The notes: generated by a model not told the origin, from the sequence alone. Shown: positions 27,703-36,350, counted from the stretch's first letter. The stretch: 64,000 nt of DNA from VBWE01 sp943372645 (GCA_943372645.1 CALRZN010000001.1:124001-188000), one strand, 5' to 3'. Translations and numbers: made by a program.

Positions 27703-29151
27703 TTATTGGCGCACATCAAACCGATACCCCACCCCAAGCACCTTACCCACAAACCACTCCTGAAAAACAATCAACTCCCAACGATCAACATTCCACGAAG
27801 TTTCACCCGTCGAAGCTCGTAACTGCTCAATATGCTCCCGGAACTCCTGATACACCGTTTTGAAGTGCAGCTTGCTGCTGATAAGGGCTTGCATCAGGTC
27901 AACGATAAATTGTTCGCGGGCATTCAGGTTAACGGCCACCGGAGTTTTATCATCCAGACGTTTCAGCTTGCGCAGGGTTGAGAGTTGCTCCGGGTCCGAT
28001 TCACATTCGATGGTGAGTATTTGCATAAATACACGGGCAGCGGTGCCGAAGCCTTCGCGGTCGGCGGCTTTACAATTAATGCGTTTTATTGCGGTGATCG
28101 CTTCTGCATACTTTTCCTGCTGAAATAATACCAGTGCATGCAGGTAGTGTGTTTTGCCAGTGGGCTGCAGCGTAAGGGCTTCGGTAATGGCGGCGTGTGC
28201 GGCAACGGTATTGTGTTGCAGGAAACATACAGCAGCTTCCAATTCAAGCAGGGTGCGGCGTTTACCGGTATCGTTTGTGGTAAGCGGCAAACAGGCGTGA
28301 ATGCAATCAACGGCCTTTACCAGCCGCAGCAGCCTGAAATTTAATTCGGCCAGTGCCAGGTACACCTCCGGCAGTTTATATCCGTCCTGCAAGGCCGGGT
28401 GGTTTTCGATAAGGCGCAGTTGTTTACGCCGGGTTGCTATTGCTTTTGCCAGCCCACCTTTTTTAGTTGCAATAACCGCTTCGGCCTCCAGCAGCAGAAA
28501 CGAGGCGCGGGCTGATCCGTTCCCTTGCTCCAGTTTACGCAGTTCGATGAGCCGGGGTTCTAAATCTGCCGGTGTGGCCAGCACGACAAGCAGCTGAAAT
28601 TCATGGCAGGTAATTGCATACTGCCAGCACAGCCGGGCTTTCTGCATCTGTTTTCGCACCTGCACTTGTTCTCGTATTTCCAACGTTGCCCGGTAAGTAT
28701 ATGCCTGAAGCAGTTCCGCGAAAAATTCAAACCGGGATGCAGTTTCACAAACCGTGAGCAACCGGAACAGGGCGATATCGGTCAATTCCCGCTCCAGCAA
28801 AAAATCAATCTGCGACAAATGCAGCCGCACTTCGGAAAGTTTTTGCTGGTATCGGGAAAGTTTTTGTTGGCGTTGGGAGTTTACAGGCAGCAAAACCGCC
28901 TGCAAAACCTTTTCTTTGAGGCGCAAGATGAGGCGGCTAAATGCAGCCACGTTTCGTTTGCCGTAAATGATGTATTCCAGTTCCTGTTCTTTTACTTCGT
29001 CAGGCAGTTGCAAAAGCCGGAACAGTTTAACGGCCTTGCTTTCGTAGTTTTCGCCACGATGGTCAAAGGTCTTCAAGTATTGTTCACACAGTTGCAGTTC
29101 GCTGCTGGTTAACCGGGTGATGAGTTTGCGGAGGCTGTGCAGGGCGCTCAT
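27703..29151 (-). CDS. Helical-repeat (TPR-like) protein, paralogue of the 24763-26319 gene
   Basis: The 482-residue protein begins MSALHSLRKLITRLTSSEL and shares the N-terminal pattern of its paralogue (FDHRGENYESKAVKLFRLL, YIIYGKRNVAAFSRLI, LRLKEKVLQAVLL). The rest is a helical solenoid with TPR-like stretches such as ATRRKQLRLIENHPAL and KTHYLHALVLFQQEKYAEA. No catalytic motif or signal peptide is present. Two copies around a short accessory block suggest gene duplication followed by insertion. Function not recognised. Confidence 0.7.
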   Translation of the reverse strand: MSALHSLRKLITRLTSSELQLCEQYLKTFDHRGENYESKAVKLFRLLQLPDEVKEQELEYIIYGKRNVAAFSRLILRLKEKVLQAVLLPVNSQRQQKLSRYQQKLSEVRLHLSQIDFLLERELTDIALFRLLTVCETASRFEFFAELLQAYTYRATLEIREQVQVRKQMQKARLCWQYAITCHEFQLLVVLATPADLEPRLIELRKLEQGNGSARASFLLLEAEAVIATKKGGLAKAIATRRKQLRLIENHPALQDGYKLPEVYLALAELNFRLLRLVKAVDCIHACLPLTTNDTGKRRTLLELEAAVCFLQHNTVAAHAAITEALTLQPTGKTHYLHALVLFQQEKYAEAITAIKRINCKAADREGFGTAARVFMQILTIECESDPEQLSTLRKLKRLDDKTPVAVNLNAREQFIVDLMQALISSKLHFKTVYQEFREHIEQLRASTGETSWNVDRWELIVFQEWFVGKVLGVGYRFDVRQ

Positions 29152-29422
29152 GGTTTTTCGGATTTTAAAAATGAAACCGAAAACCGCCGCTCAAAAATGA
29201 GCAGTTTGAGAAATTGCCTCCAAATCAGCGACGTTTAGCAATAGTTAAACACCTGTATTTCAACAAATTACAGCGATGGCAAAAAACATTGTGTTTTCGG
29301 AAGCTAACACGCAACAAAATCTGATTTTTGATTTTGTTTGTGGATATTTCGTTGTTAGCACCTGCATAGTAAACTGTTAAAAAAGAAGTTAACCGGGGTA
29401 ATAAAAAACCAGTACGCTGCCT

Positions 29423-29430
29423 TATCTTTG
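29423..29430 (+). promoter_or_regulatory. -7 box for the RadC-like/TIR-dynamin genes
   Basis: TATCTTTG is an exact TAnnTTTG match, 5 bp before the ATG at 29436. Transcription would start about at the ATG, so translation would be leaderless or use the in-frame ATG at 29511. The genes downstream are close enough to be read from this promoter. Confidence 0.5.
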
Positions 29431-29435
29431 GGTTT

Positions 29436-30047
29436 ATGATTAAGCTGACCAAAACACAGAAAACCCTCATCGCTACTTCGGCTGACCTTGCGCGGATTAT
29501 GCGGCAGATATTATTGCGTGAAAACAAAATGAAACGCCAGCGGGAACACCTGTGGGCTATCGGGCTGAACGATGAATTTACATTGCTCTATGTAGAACTC
29601 ATCGCCTTTGGTGTACCCGAAAAGGGCAAAACCAAGCCAATGGAGATATACCGGCTTGCGCTGCAAAAAAATGCGACATACCTCTACCTCTGCCATAACC
29701 GCGCAAATGCTGACATGGCCGCACAGGCTGACGACAAAAAACTGACCGACCGGATGATTCAGGTGGGCAAAATTGTGGGTATCCACCTGTTCGATCATGT
29801 TATTATCAATCATAAAACGGAAGATCATTTAAGCTATGCCGATGTTGGCCTGCTGGCCGAACTGGAGAAGAGTTTGGCTTGGGTGCCGAAGTTTGAGCAG
29901 ATTAAGAAGATTAAAAAGATGGCTGCTGAAGAGGCTCACAAAAAAGCAATGGTAGAAGTTGCCAAAACACTTAAGAAAAGAAAAGTTGACGTCAATATTA
30001 TTTCTGCTACAACTGGACTTTTAATTTCTGAAATTCAGAAATTATAA
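29436..30047 (+). CDS. RadC-family (JAB domain) protein with degenerate metal-binding motif
   Basis: The 203-residue protein follows the RadC/JAB layout: a helix, then REHLWAIGLNDEFTLLYVE, then PMEIYRLALQKNATYLYLCHN, and LTDRMIQVGKIVGIHLFDHVIIN. The usual HxHPSGD metal motif reads HNRANAD, so the second His and the PSG are lost and the zinc site is probably inactive. The C-terminal 60 residues are a charged helical tail (KMAAEEAHKKAMVEVAKTL), unlike normal RadC. RadC-like genes of this type are common passengers of Bacteroidota mobile elements. The TIR-dynamin gene follows after 18 bp. Confidence 0.75.
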   Translation: MIKLTKTQKTLIATSADLARIMRQILLRENKMKRQREHLWAIGLNDEFTLLYVELIAFGVPEKGKTKPMEIYRLALQKNATYLYLCHNRANADMAAQADDKKLTDRMIQVGKIVGIHLFDHVIINHKTEDHLSYADVGLLAELEKSLAWVPKFEQIKKIKKMAAEEAHKKAMVEVAKTLKKRKVDVNIISATTGLLISEIQKL

Positions 30048-30065
30048 AGTTCTACGACTAAAAAT

Positions 30066-32828
30066 ATGATAGAACTAAAGTCGAAAACTAATGCAAACAA
30101 AATGAAGAACGAAGTTTATATCTCTTATGCTTGGAGTAATACAAAAGTAAATGGCATATCATCAATTAGCATAGTTGATCGCATTAAAGAAGCATTAGAG
30201 AAAAATGATATAACGTTTCATTTAGACAAAAAGGATGTGAAGTATAAAGACGATATCCGTGAATTTGAGAAGCGTCTTGGTAATGGAGAAAAGATTATTC
30301 TTGTAATCAGTGATAAGTTCCTGAAGTCGAGGCATTGCATGTATGAAATGCTTAAAATTTACGAAAGAGGTGACGTGTACTCACGTATTTTTCCAATTGT
30401 CCTGCATGATGCAGATATTTACGATCCGCATAAAAGTCTTAAATATGTAGCCCATTGGGAAAAAGAGATAAAAAAATTAGATAAAAAAATAAAAGGATTA
30501 AATTCTACTGCGAATCTTGAACTTCAAAATAAAGAGATTAGTAATTATACTAAGTTCCGGGGGATCATAGGCAATATTCTTAATCTGCTTAATGACATGA
30601 ATACGCTCACCCCTGAAATGCATAATGATTCAGATTTTAGCGATTTAATCCGCATGCTGAACCCCTCCTTTTCAAATTCTATTAATGATATTCCAGAGTT
30701 TAGTGTACGCATTAAAGAAGTTAAAAAATTAATAACGACATCAATTAGTTTAATGAGCAAAGAACTAAAAGATGATTCAAACGGAGCGGAGTTATTAAAA
30801 AAAATAAATCATTGCAGGGAACAATGTGAGAAAAAGACCTTTCAAATTGCTGTAATGGCATTAATAAAGTCTGGGAAATCAACTTTCTTAAATGCTCTAT
30901 TGGGAGATGAGTATTTGCCAACTTCGAGTGTAGTTGAAACAGCAGTTCCTGTAAAAATTAATCATTGTAACAGCGATGATTCCATATTGTCTGTGGCCGG
31001 GGAGCATATTTATGGTGTCGATAACATTCGGTCATTTTTGATGGAAGAGAATAAGAAGCAGAGAGAAAAAGGCGCAATGAAAGAAGTTCATTTTTTTCTA
31101 TCTTCTAAACTTATTGCTCTTGCAGGGAAAGACATGGCTGAAATTAAATTCGAAATACTTGATACTCCTGGCTTTGGAGAGGAAGAGCCGTTGAATCAGG
31201 TGATTCCGGGCAAAACAATAGAACAGTCTAACGAAGAGTTGCTTGATAAAGTCAGTGTAATAATATATCTGCTTGATTACACTAAGCTAAAAACAACAGG
31301 TGAAGCCGAGGTTTTGAATAAATTAAAAAACATACGCCCAGACTTGCTTGATAAAATCCAAGAACGAATATTTTTTATTATCAATAAAATAGATGCTGAA
31401 GACCGGCATGGCCTTACACCAGAAGAGGCCATACACTATGTTTACAATTTAGTGAAGCCAAAGATGAATAAATTGACTAAAAAACAAATATTTACAACTT
31501 CGGCAAACCAAGCATTATTATCGAGGCTTATCATCTATGACAAAGCGAGCGAGAAGGCTAAAAAAGATTTCGGTAGACAGGCCTTTGGCCTTCACGCTTC
31601 TAAGAAAAACGAGATAGAGTTCAAAGTATCAGCTAAAGAAATACTGGGATATAGCAATATTGAGAGCATTGAATCTAATTTAATAGACTTCATATATGAA
31701 AACAGGGGAAGACTATTTATTGATACTTTGCTTGATCAAGTAGGTAAAATATTAAATGAGTTCCGAAATAAATTCATTATCACCGCACAGGGCACACTTT
31801 CCGCAACTATTGAAGAGATTGAAACTCTGGAGAAGAAGATATTAGAAGCAAAAAAAAAGCAAGAAAATATCCAAGACGACGCGGCACGATTTGAAAATGA
31901 TATAAAGCAATGGATTGAGGAACAATTCCGGAAATTTGAAAAGAAAACCGAGGACAATATCGATTCTGTTTTCAATGCCGATAGATTTGAGCATAAAAAA
32001 TCGTTGGGTATGAATTTACCTGAAAGCTGGATTAATAGATTCCGTCGGAAAGTCATTTCAATATTCTCCCAATCTGTAAGCGATGACAAGGAAGATGTTG
32101 CAATTAAAGTCAGGCAATTGAACATTGAGATATTAGAGGAATTAAGTGGCGAGTTTTTAAACTTCCGAAGAGATCTGGAATTTAAAATATTTGAACGCCA
32201 AAAAACACTCCTTTCAAATTTAGAAAACTCAATAAACAATTTGGCAAGAGATTTTGAAAGTACTTTAAAGAAATCTCTCCGAATTAATTTGGCCACCATT
32301 GAGCTTAAATTAGATGGGGCTGTAGATTTTGAGAAAGCCCAACTCCAAGCCAATTCTTTAATTGAAAGATTTATCCAAAGGCAGCGCAAAGTTGAAACAG
32401 TGCAAAAGACACGGGATGTGTACAAAAAAAGATGGTGCGTCGAGGGACGATGGGAAACAGAACAATATTTTGACAAGGAGATTGTAGATAAATATAGTAT
32501 CAGTAAAAATGGGGTAGAACTATTTTGGAAAAACTACATATCTGAAATGAATACGTCTGCAAAAGAAACTACAAAAAAGTTTATTGACACACAGATTAGC
32601 CTTCAAATCAGAAATGCACGAAGAAGTTTTGATGAATATGTTGTCGACTATGTTACAACAATCAAAAGCGAAAAAAGTAGATTAACAACTGGTGATATTG
32701 AAGATGTTTCTAAGAGGATAGATGAATTGAATTCTATGAATAAAGATATAGAAGAGGTGCTTTCAAAACTTGACGTTCTATATCAATCAGAAACTAAAGT
32801 CATTACTGCGGAGGCAGATTTAGCATAG
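30066..32828 (+). CDS. TIR domain fused to a dynamin-like GTPase (putative anti-phage protein)
   Basis: This 920-residue protein joins two domains. Residues about 12-150 form a TIR domain (EVYISYAWS, then LVISDKFLKSRHCMYEML with the Cys-x-x-Glu of TIR NADases). From about residue 255 there is a dynamin-like GTPase: P-loop ALIKSGKSTFLNALLG near 267, switch-like TSSVVETAVP, G3 DTPGFG near 366, G4 NKID near 439, followed by long helical stalk segments. The first P-loop Gly is an Ala. The ATG at 30102 (MKNEVYISYAW) is an alternative start. TIR domains that hydrolyse NAD and membrane-acting dynamin-like proteins are both known in bacterial immunity, so defence is likely. The DNA is strongly AT-rich, which suggests transfer. 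The next gene follows after 28 bp. Confidence 0.8.
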   Translation: MIELKSKTNANKMKNEVYISYAWSNTKVNGISSISIVDRIKEALEKNDITFHLDKKDVKYKDDIREFEKRLGNGEKIILVISDKFLKSRHCMYEMLKIYERGDVYSRIFPIVLHDADIYDPHKSLKYVAHWEKEIKKLDKKIKGLNSTANLELQNKEISNYTKFRGIIGNILNLLNDMNTLTPEMHNDSDFSDLIRMLNPSFSNSINDIPEFSVRIKEVKKLITTSISLMSKELKDDSNGAELLKKINHCREQCEKKTFQIAVMALIKSGKSTFLNALLGDEYLPTSSVVETAVPVKINHCNSDDSILSVAGEHIYGVDNIRSFLMEENKKQREKGAMKEVHFFLSSKLIALAGKDMAEIKFEILDTPGFGEEEPLNQVIPGKTIEQSNEELLDKVSVIIYLLDYTKLKTTGEAEVLNKLKNIRPDLLDKIQERIFFIINKIDAEDRHGLTPEEAIHYVYNLVKPKMNKLTKKQIFTTSANQALLSRLIIYDKASEKAKKDFGRQAFGLHASKKNEIEFKVSAKEILGYSNIESIESNLIDFIYENRGRLFIDTLLDQVGKILNEFRNKFIITAQGTLSATIEEIETLEKKILEAKKKQENIQDDAARFENDIKQWIEEQFRKFEKKTEDNIDSVFNADRFEHKKSLGMNLPESWINRFRRKVISIFSQSVSDDKEDVAIKVRQLNIEILEELSGEFLNFRRDLEFKIFERQKTLLSNLENSINNLARDFESTLKKSLRINLATIELKLDGAVDFEKAQLQANSLIERFIQRQRKVETVQKTRDVYKKRWCVEGRWETEQYFDKEIVDKYSISKNGVELFWKNYISEMNTSAKETTKKFIDTQISLQIRNARRSFDEYVVDYVTTIKSEKSRLTTGDIEDVSKRIDELNSMNKDIEEVLSKLDVLYQSETKVITAEADLA

Positions 32829-32856
32829 ACACAAATAAACAAGCAAAACAATTCAG

Positions 32857-34053
32857 ATGAACGATGACTTTTTGAGAGGAATTCCGAACTGGTTTAATGA
32901 ATTTAACAAGATAGATCGCACTATTAATTCATTAAATAATCTGGAAACCATAGCTGCAAAACTCAATAAGACAAATGCCTTTTTTGATATTTCCAACCAA
33001 CTATCACAAATAGCCATTAAAGATAAAATACAGCATAATTTTGGCTCACTGTTTAGTTCCCCATTTAATTTTCATAGCAGCCAAAATAAATACAATTCGA
33101 TTGATACTTTTCTCAATGGAGATATTACCACTCTTTTGAACAATGCAATAAAAAACATAACAATAGCATCGACATTAGATTTTGCATCTCAGGCTGGAGG
33201 TATTTATGAAAAAATTAGTGCCAATAATCTTGCCTATGAAAAACAGTTATCAATCGCATCTCAATTAAGTAAAAGTTTCTTTTTAGCTAATCATCTTGCT
33301 ATTCCTGATTGGGTTGAAAAAATGAAGGGGGCGCAAAATTTTCTAAGTGAAAACCGATTGAGAATATTTGACATCTTAAGCGCCGACACTTTTATTCAAA
33401 TTACAGAGAATGAAAAAGATAATGCAACTGGAAGTGTTTTAGAATTAGATGACATTGTACGTGAAAATGTTGAACTAAAAAAGGAATTAGAAACCTTATA
33501 TCTTGTTTTTGCAAAAAAGATTGCAAAAAAAGTGAAAAGGAAAAGAAAGAAATTTGAGCATGATGATTTAATAGAGCCTCAAAAGATTCTGACAAAAATA
33601 GTACATAAGTATTTGCTCGGTAAGTTTGGCTGTTCCTTACAAACCTGTTACATTTTTGTAGTAATTTTTAATTTTGCCATTATTGGCATTTTTCTCAATA
33701 TTATTCTGGAGGCAAAAGGAGCGGATATGTTTGATAGTATTTTTGGTAGTGGTGATAAGTTGGTACAATCAACGCAAGATGTAAGATACTTAGATAGCAA
33801 TGTTAATGATTACTATGCTCATTACTTAAAAGATACTGTTATTGAAAATGCAAATATCTACTTAAGAAACTCAACAAATACAAAACGTATAGGACGCATC
33901 AACGCAAATACAGTTGTTTTAATCTTACAACAAAAGCCCAAATGGTGTTTCATAGAAGCAATTGGATTAAAACCTAATAAAGTATCTGGAAAAACGGAGG
34001 AAACTGTGATTCGGGGATGGATTTTAAAAAAGCACCTTGCTTACTTTCAATGA
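32857..34053 (+). CDS. Membrane protein with C-terminal SH3-like domain, TIR-dynamin partner
   Basis: The 398-residue protein has a helical N-terminal half, a basic segment (KKIAKKVKRKRKKFEH), one strong membrane helix near residues 262-285 (CYIFVVIFNFAIIGIFLNII) and a C-terminal domain of about 80 residues resembling a bacterial SH3 domain (ENANIYLRNSTNTKRIGRINANT, split at 20, ... WCFIEA ... GWILKKHLAYF). It is probably in one operon with the TIR-dynamin gene (28-bp gap) and shares its AT-rich composition. An envelope sensor or adaptor for the GTPase is plausible but unproved. Confidence 0.6.
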   Translation: MNDDFLRGIPNWFNEFNKIDRTINSLNNLETIAAKLNKTNAFFDISNQLSQIAIKDKIQHNFGSLFSSPFNFHSSQNKYNSIDTFLNGDITTLLNNAIKNITIASTLDFASQAGGIYEKISANNLAYEKQLSIASQLSKSFFLANHLAIPDWVEKMKGAQNFLSENRLRIFDILSADTFIQITENEKDNATGSVLELDDIVRENVELKKELETLYLVFAKKIAKKVKRKRKKFEHDDLIEPQKILTKIVHKYLLGKFGCSLQTCYIFVVIFNFAIIGIFLNIILEAKGADMFDSIFGSGDKLVQSTQDVRYLDSNVNDYYAHYLKDTVIENANIYLRNSTNTKRIGRINANTVVLILQQKPKWCFIEAIGLKPNKVSGKTEETVIRGWILKKHLAYFQ

Positions 34054-34146
34054 TATAATTTTATAAAATTATTTCTTAAAACAGTCGCACATCTTATATC
34101 ATTATATTGCGGAGAGGCGCAAACTCACAATACATTATCTTGATCC

Positions 34147-34746
34147 ATGAAAAAAATCGAAGCCATCTACAAATTCGGCAACCTCTACGACAAACAAACG
34201 CGCAAGCGTATCCTGATCGAGGACGGCACTGATGTTTCTATTGTTGTGGACGAAAACCGGTTATTAACCGAAGACCCCAACCTGAAACCGGCCGACCTCC
34301 TGGATAGCGAAAAAAAGAAAAACGAAATTGAAGCGTTTATCGAAAAAACAGGCACAGCAATTGAACGGGTAAATTATTGGAAAATATACGGTGCCGGTCA
34401 ATTACTCTTTTTTGATATTACGGCAGGTGTAAAGCGAAAAGATACAACCGAGTCAATCAAATGCCGTTTTCAAATAGAATTGCTGGAAGACTTGTATATC
34501 TATAACAAGAAAAGCAAGCCAGAGGATGCCCGCTTTTTCAAATGCCAATGCATCGTAAAGAATTGCTCTGCAAATTTTACTTTTTTCGAGCCACTCTATG
34601 CAAAATCACTAAACGACGCTTATACGAAGACGTATGAACTATACTTTGCCATGTTCGGTAGCCCAACCTGCAATGCGTTTGACCGCTTTTATGAAATGAT
34701 TTCCGATAACCCAATCCGTGGTTTGGCCGAATCAATACAGAGTTAA
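34147..34746 (+). CDS. Unrecognised protein
   Basis: A 199-residue soluble protein, beginning MKKIEAIYKFGNLYDKQTRK. It has mixed alpha/beta character, two Cys-containing segments (FKCQCIVKNC) and no motif I know. It is separated from the SH3 gene by 93 bp of AT-rich DNA and has its own less AT-rich composition. It may be the last gene of the accessory island or the first one beside the integrated element. Function not inferred. Confidence 0.6.
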   Translation: MKKIEAIYKFGNLYDKQTRKRILIEDGTDVSIVVDENRLLTEDPNLKPADLLDSEKKKNEIEAFIEKTGTAIERVNYWKIYGAGQLLFFDITAGVKRKDTTESIKCRFQIELLEDLYIYNKKSKPEDARFFKCQCIVKNCSANFTFFEPLYAKSLNDAYTKTYELYFAMFGSPTCNAFDRFYEMISDNPIRGLAESIQS

Positions 34747-34762
34747 TTAACAAAACCGTTCG

Positions 34763-34825
34763 TCATGGCGCGAGATGGAGCGATCATGACGCGAAATGAA
34801 GCGGTCGAGTCGCGAGGGGCATTCG
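34763..34825 (+). repeat. Three imperfect 21-bp tandem units
   Basis: Units start at 34763, 34784 and 34805 with a period of exactly 21 bp. Units 1 and 2 agree at most positions (tcatgGCGCGAgATGgAGCG and tcatgACGCGAaATGaAGCG); unit 3 keeps tc, a central TCGCGAg and then diverges. CGTCATG at 34761-34767 and CATGACG at 34785-34791 also form an inverted repeat. This may be a REP-like dispersed repeat or a protein-binding array near the left edge of the element. Confidence 0.5.
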
Positions 34826-35019
34826 TCGAAATCACTTTTACCCCGAAAACGATCCGATTTTAACATTTTTTCATGCCCTTTTCCGGGAGGAATCGATGCC
34901 TGCTGCTGTAAGCAAAAAGAGCCAGCGTGCAGTTCCCCGATTTCACATTTGTTAAGCGCAGGTAAATTAATTTAACATTTTCGGTGCAACAAAACGCCCG
35001 TTGATGCGTTACACCATTA

Positions 35020-35121
35020 TTCGTTTGCACCCGGCTTTACCCCCGTCTTTCAGGAGCTGTGCGATAAACAGCTCCTCCCCTGAAAGATACCGGCTCCCCA
35101 AGAGCAAAGCCAGCAAACGAA
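35020..35121 (+). ncRNA. Nested hairpin structure of about 100 nt
   Basis: Three nested helices are visible. The outer one pairs TTCGTTTGC (35020-35028) with GCAAACGAA (35113-35121). The middle one pairs GGCTTT (35033-35038) with AAAGCC (35106-35111). The inner one pairs TCTTTCA (35046-35052) with TGAAAGA (35081-35087) and continues as GGAGCTGT (35053-35060) with ACAGCTCC (35068-35075) around a 7-nt loop. The 5-nt bulge TCCCC is at 35076-35080. No ORF explains it. It may be a structured RNA, or a folded single-strand DNA site such as a replication or transfer origin. Confidence 0.5.
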
Positions 35122-35442
35122 CATGATAAACTTGGATTAAAAATTTTATACTCAAAAAAAATGGATCATTTCGCCTGGTCTTTGCTGCTGATTACATCAG
35201 CGGAAGATGCTTTATATTATAACCTGTCGGTGTTATCTGGCTCTTCACGCAGCCCGTAGCCGATTGGGTAGATGAAGTATAAAATGTTGAACTGATAATT
35301 TGCGTCAACTCTTCCCATACACTCTATCAGTATTGCTCCTATTAACCCCGTAATTATTCGCTTGTACGGTCGTGCGGATGATTGATACTATATCCCAAAT
35401 TGAGATTTAGCGTTCAAAAAAAACCTACAAATATGACCAACA
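35122..35442. other. Non-coding stretch at the left edge of the integrated element
   Basis: Apart from a 32-codon ORF at 35161-35259, which has no supporting context, I see no gene. An AT-rich segment before 35443 probably holds the promoter of the first element gene. A transition between chromosomal and element DNA is expected in 34750-35440 but I could not define it. Confidence 0.3.
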
Positions 35443-35682
35443 ATGCAATCCTTACCGCTCAGTTTTGGTATGTTCACGATCACGGAACTTGCCAAAAAAT
35501 ACAGAAAAGACATGCATCCCAATACGTTTGAAAAACTCATCCACAAAATTGTAGAGGAGTATGGTGGTCTGGAGGGATATTACATCCCGACCCACGTGGT
35601 TGCAGAGATATTCCGCAAACTCGGACCGCCTGATTGTTATTGGATCGAATATAAAAAATTAGAAAAGGAGGGATTAGTTTAA
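35443..35682 (+). CDS. Small basic protein, first gene of the element
   Basis: A 79-residue ORF; the ATG at 35470 (MFTITELAKKYRKDMHPNTF) may be the true start, giving 70 residues. FTITELAKKYRKDMHPNTFE resembles the beginning of a helix-turn-helix protein of the type found in Bacteroidota elements, with a VVAEIFRKLG helix further on. It may be a regulator or excision factor. It is followed by a strong terminator at 35706, so it is expressed as a separate unit. Confidence 0.6.
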   Translation: MQSLPLSFGMFTITELAKKYRKDMHPNTFEKLIHKIVEEYGGLEGYYIPTHVVAEIFRKLGPPDCYWIEYKKLEKEGLV

Positions 35683-35705
35683 ATAAGATTAAATTAATTC
35701 CACAC

Positions 35706-35743
35706 GCCCTGCTTCCCAAACCGGGAGGCAGGGCTTTTTTTTG
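35706..35743 (+). terminator. Rho-independent terminator after the first element gene
   Basis: GCCCTGCTTCCC pairs with GGGAGGCAGGGC (one G-T pair) around a short loop, followed by eight T. It isolates the small regulator-like gene from the structural genes downstream. Confidence 0.88.
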
Positions 35744-35805
35744 CTCAAAAATTCCAAGCCGGTGTTAACAGCCGTTAAAACCCGGTTCAGAAAACGATAA
35801 TTTTC

Positions 35806-35874
35806 GCTAATTGTGCTGCATTGTTGCTAATTGTTTCGGTTTGCTGCTAAGTGTATCGCATTTTGTCAGTTTGT
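35806..35874 (+). repeat. 20-bp-phased iterons GCTAAtTGT
   Basis: GCTAATTGT occurs at 35806-35814 and 35826-35834, and GCTAAGTGT at 35846-35854, each exactly 20 bp apart. A weaker TCAGTTTGT at 35866-35874 keeps the phase. They lie between the terminator at 35743 and the membrane-protein gene at 35962. Phased repeats of this spacing are typical of replication-initiator or repressor binding sites. Confidence 0.55.
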
Positions 35875-35961
35875 CGCAGTTTGTAATAGAGTTCGCTCAA
35901 TACCCCTGTTTTTGCTGAAATGTGGACAACCACCCCAATGCCCTGATATAATATTTGTGCC

Positions 35962-36231
35962 ATGAATGCGCCACAAGTAAACGACAACCGGATAACTGCT
36001 TTTGTCTTCGGAGCAGTTTTCAATCTGTTGGCGATGGGATTTTCTGACCCGATAATCCTGTATGCGATAAAAACATTTGTAGGCGGATTAATCTGGCTGG
36101 GCTTTCAGTTAGCAGCCAATTATTTCGCATTTCGCATTCGCCTTAAAGAAGAGGCACTGAAGGCATCGGAAAAGAAGTACGATGCGTTGGAAAAAAAAGA
36201 GGACACGAAAGATTTACAGCAAAACAATTAA
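35962..36231 (+). CDS. Small membrane protein with possible frameshift extension
   Basis: The 89-residue protein has two hydrophobic segments (ITAFVFGAVFNLLAMGF and LYAIKTFVGGLIWLGFQLAA) and a charged tail (KEEALKASEKKYDALEKK). A run of eight A at 36191-36198 lies in the tail; the -1 frame is then open to a TAA at 36348, adding about 50 residues. Short size and two helices recall holins or small virion membrane proteins. Function is unknown. No Shine-Dalgarno sequence is seen. Confidence 0.65.
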   Translation: MNAPQVNDNRITAFVFGAVFNLLAMGFSDPIILYAIKTFVGGLIWLGFQLAANYFAFRIRLKEEALKASEKKYDALEKKEDTKDLQQNN

Positions 36232-36350
36232 CCCGATTTGATCCGAGCGCGAAAGGCTTAATCAAAGTAAGAAAGAGCAAAGTAGTTCCAAGACCTGAAA
36301 AACTGATTCTGCTGCTGCCAGACTGCCGCTGGCAAAGGCTTACCGGTTAA
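36191..36350 (+). other. A8 run with open -1 frame
   Basis: After the run of eight A at 36191-36198, the -1 frame stays open for about 50 codons to TAA 36348-36350 and reads through the otherwise empty 200-bp gap before the next gene. It contains a basic segment (GLIKVRKSKVVPRPEKLILL). It has no start codon of its own in ATG/GTG/TTG form. This would fit a programmed -1 frameshift or a recent indel, or may be chance. Confidence 0.3.

Noticed and set aside
35020..35121. Retron msr-msd interpretation of the nested structure
   Set aside because: No reverse transcriptase gene is present in the window.
35161..35259. 32-codon ORF in the gap before the element
   Set aside because: No ribosome-binding or promoter context was found and the composition is like non-coding DNA.
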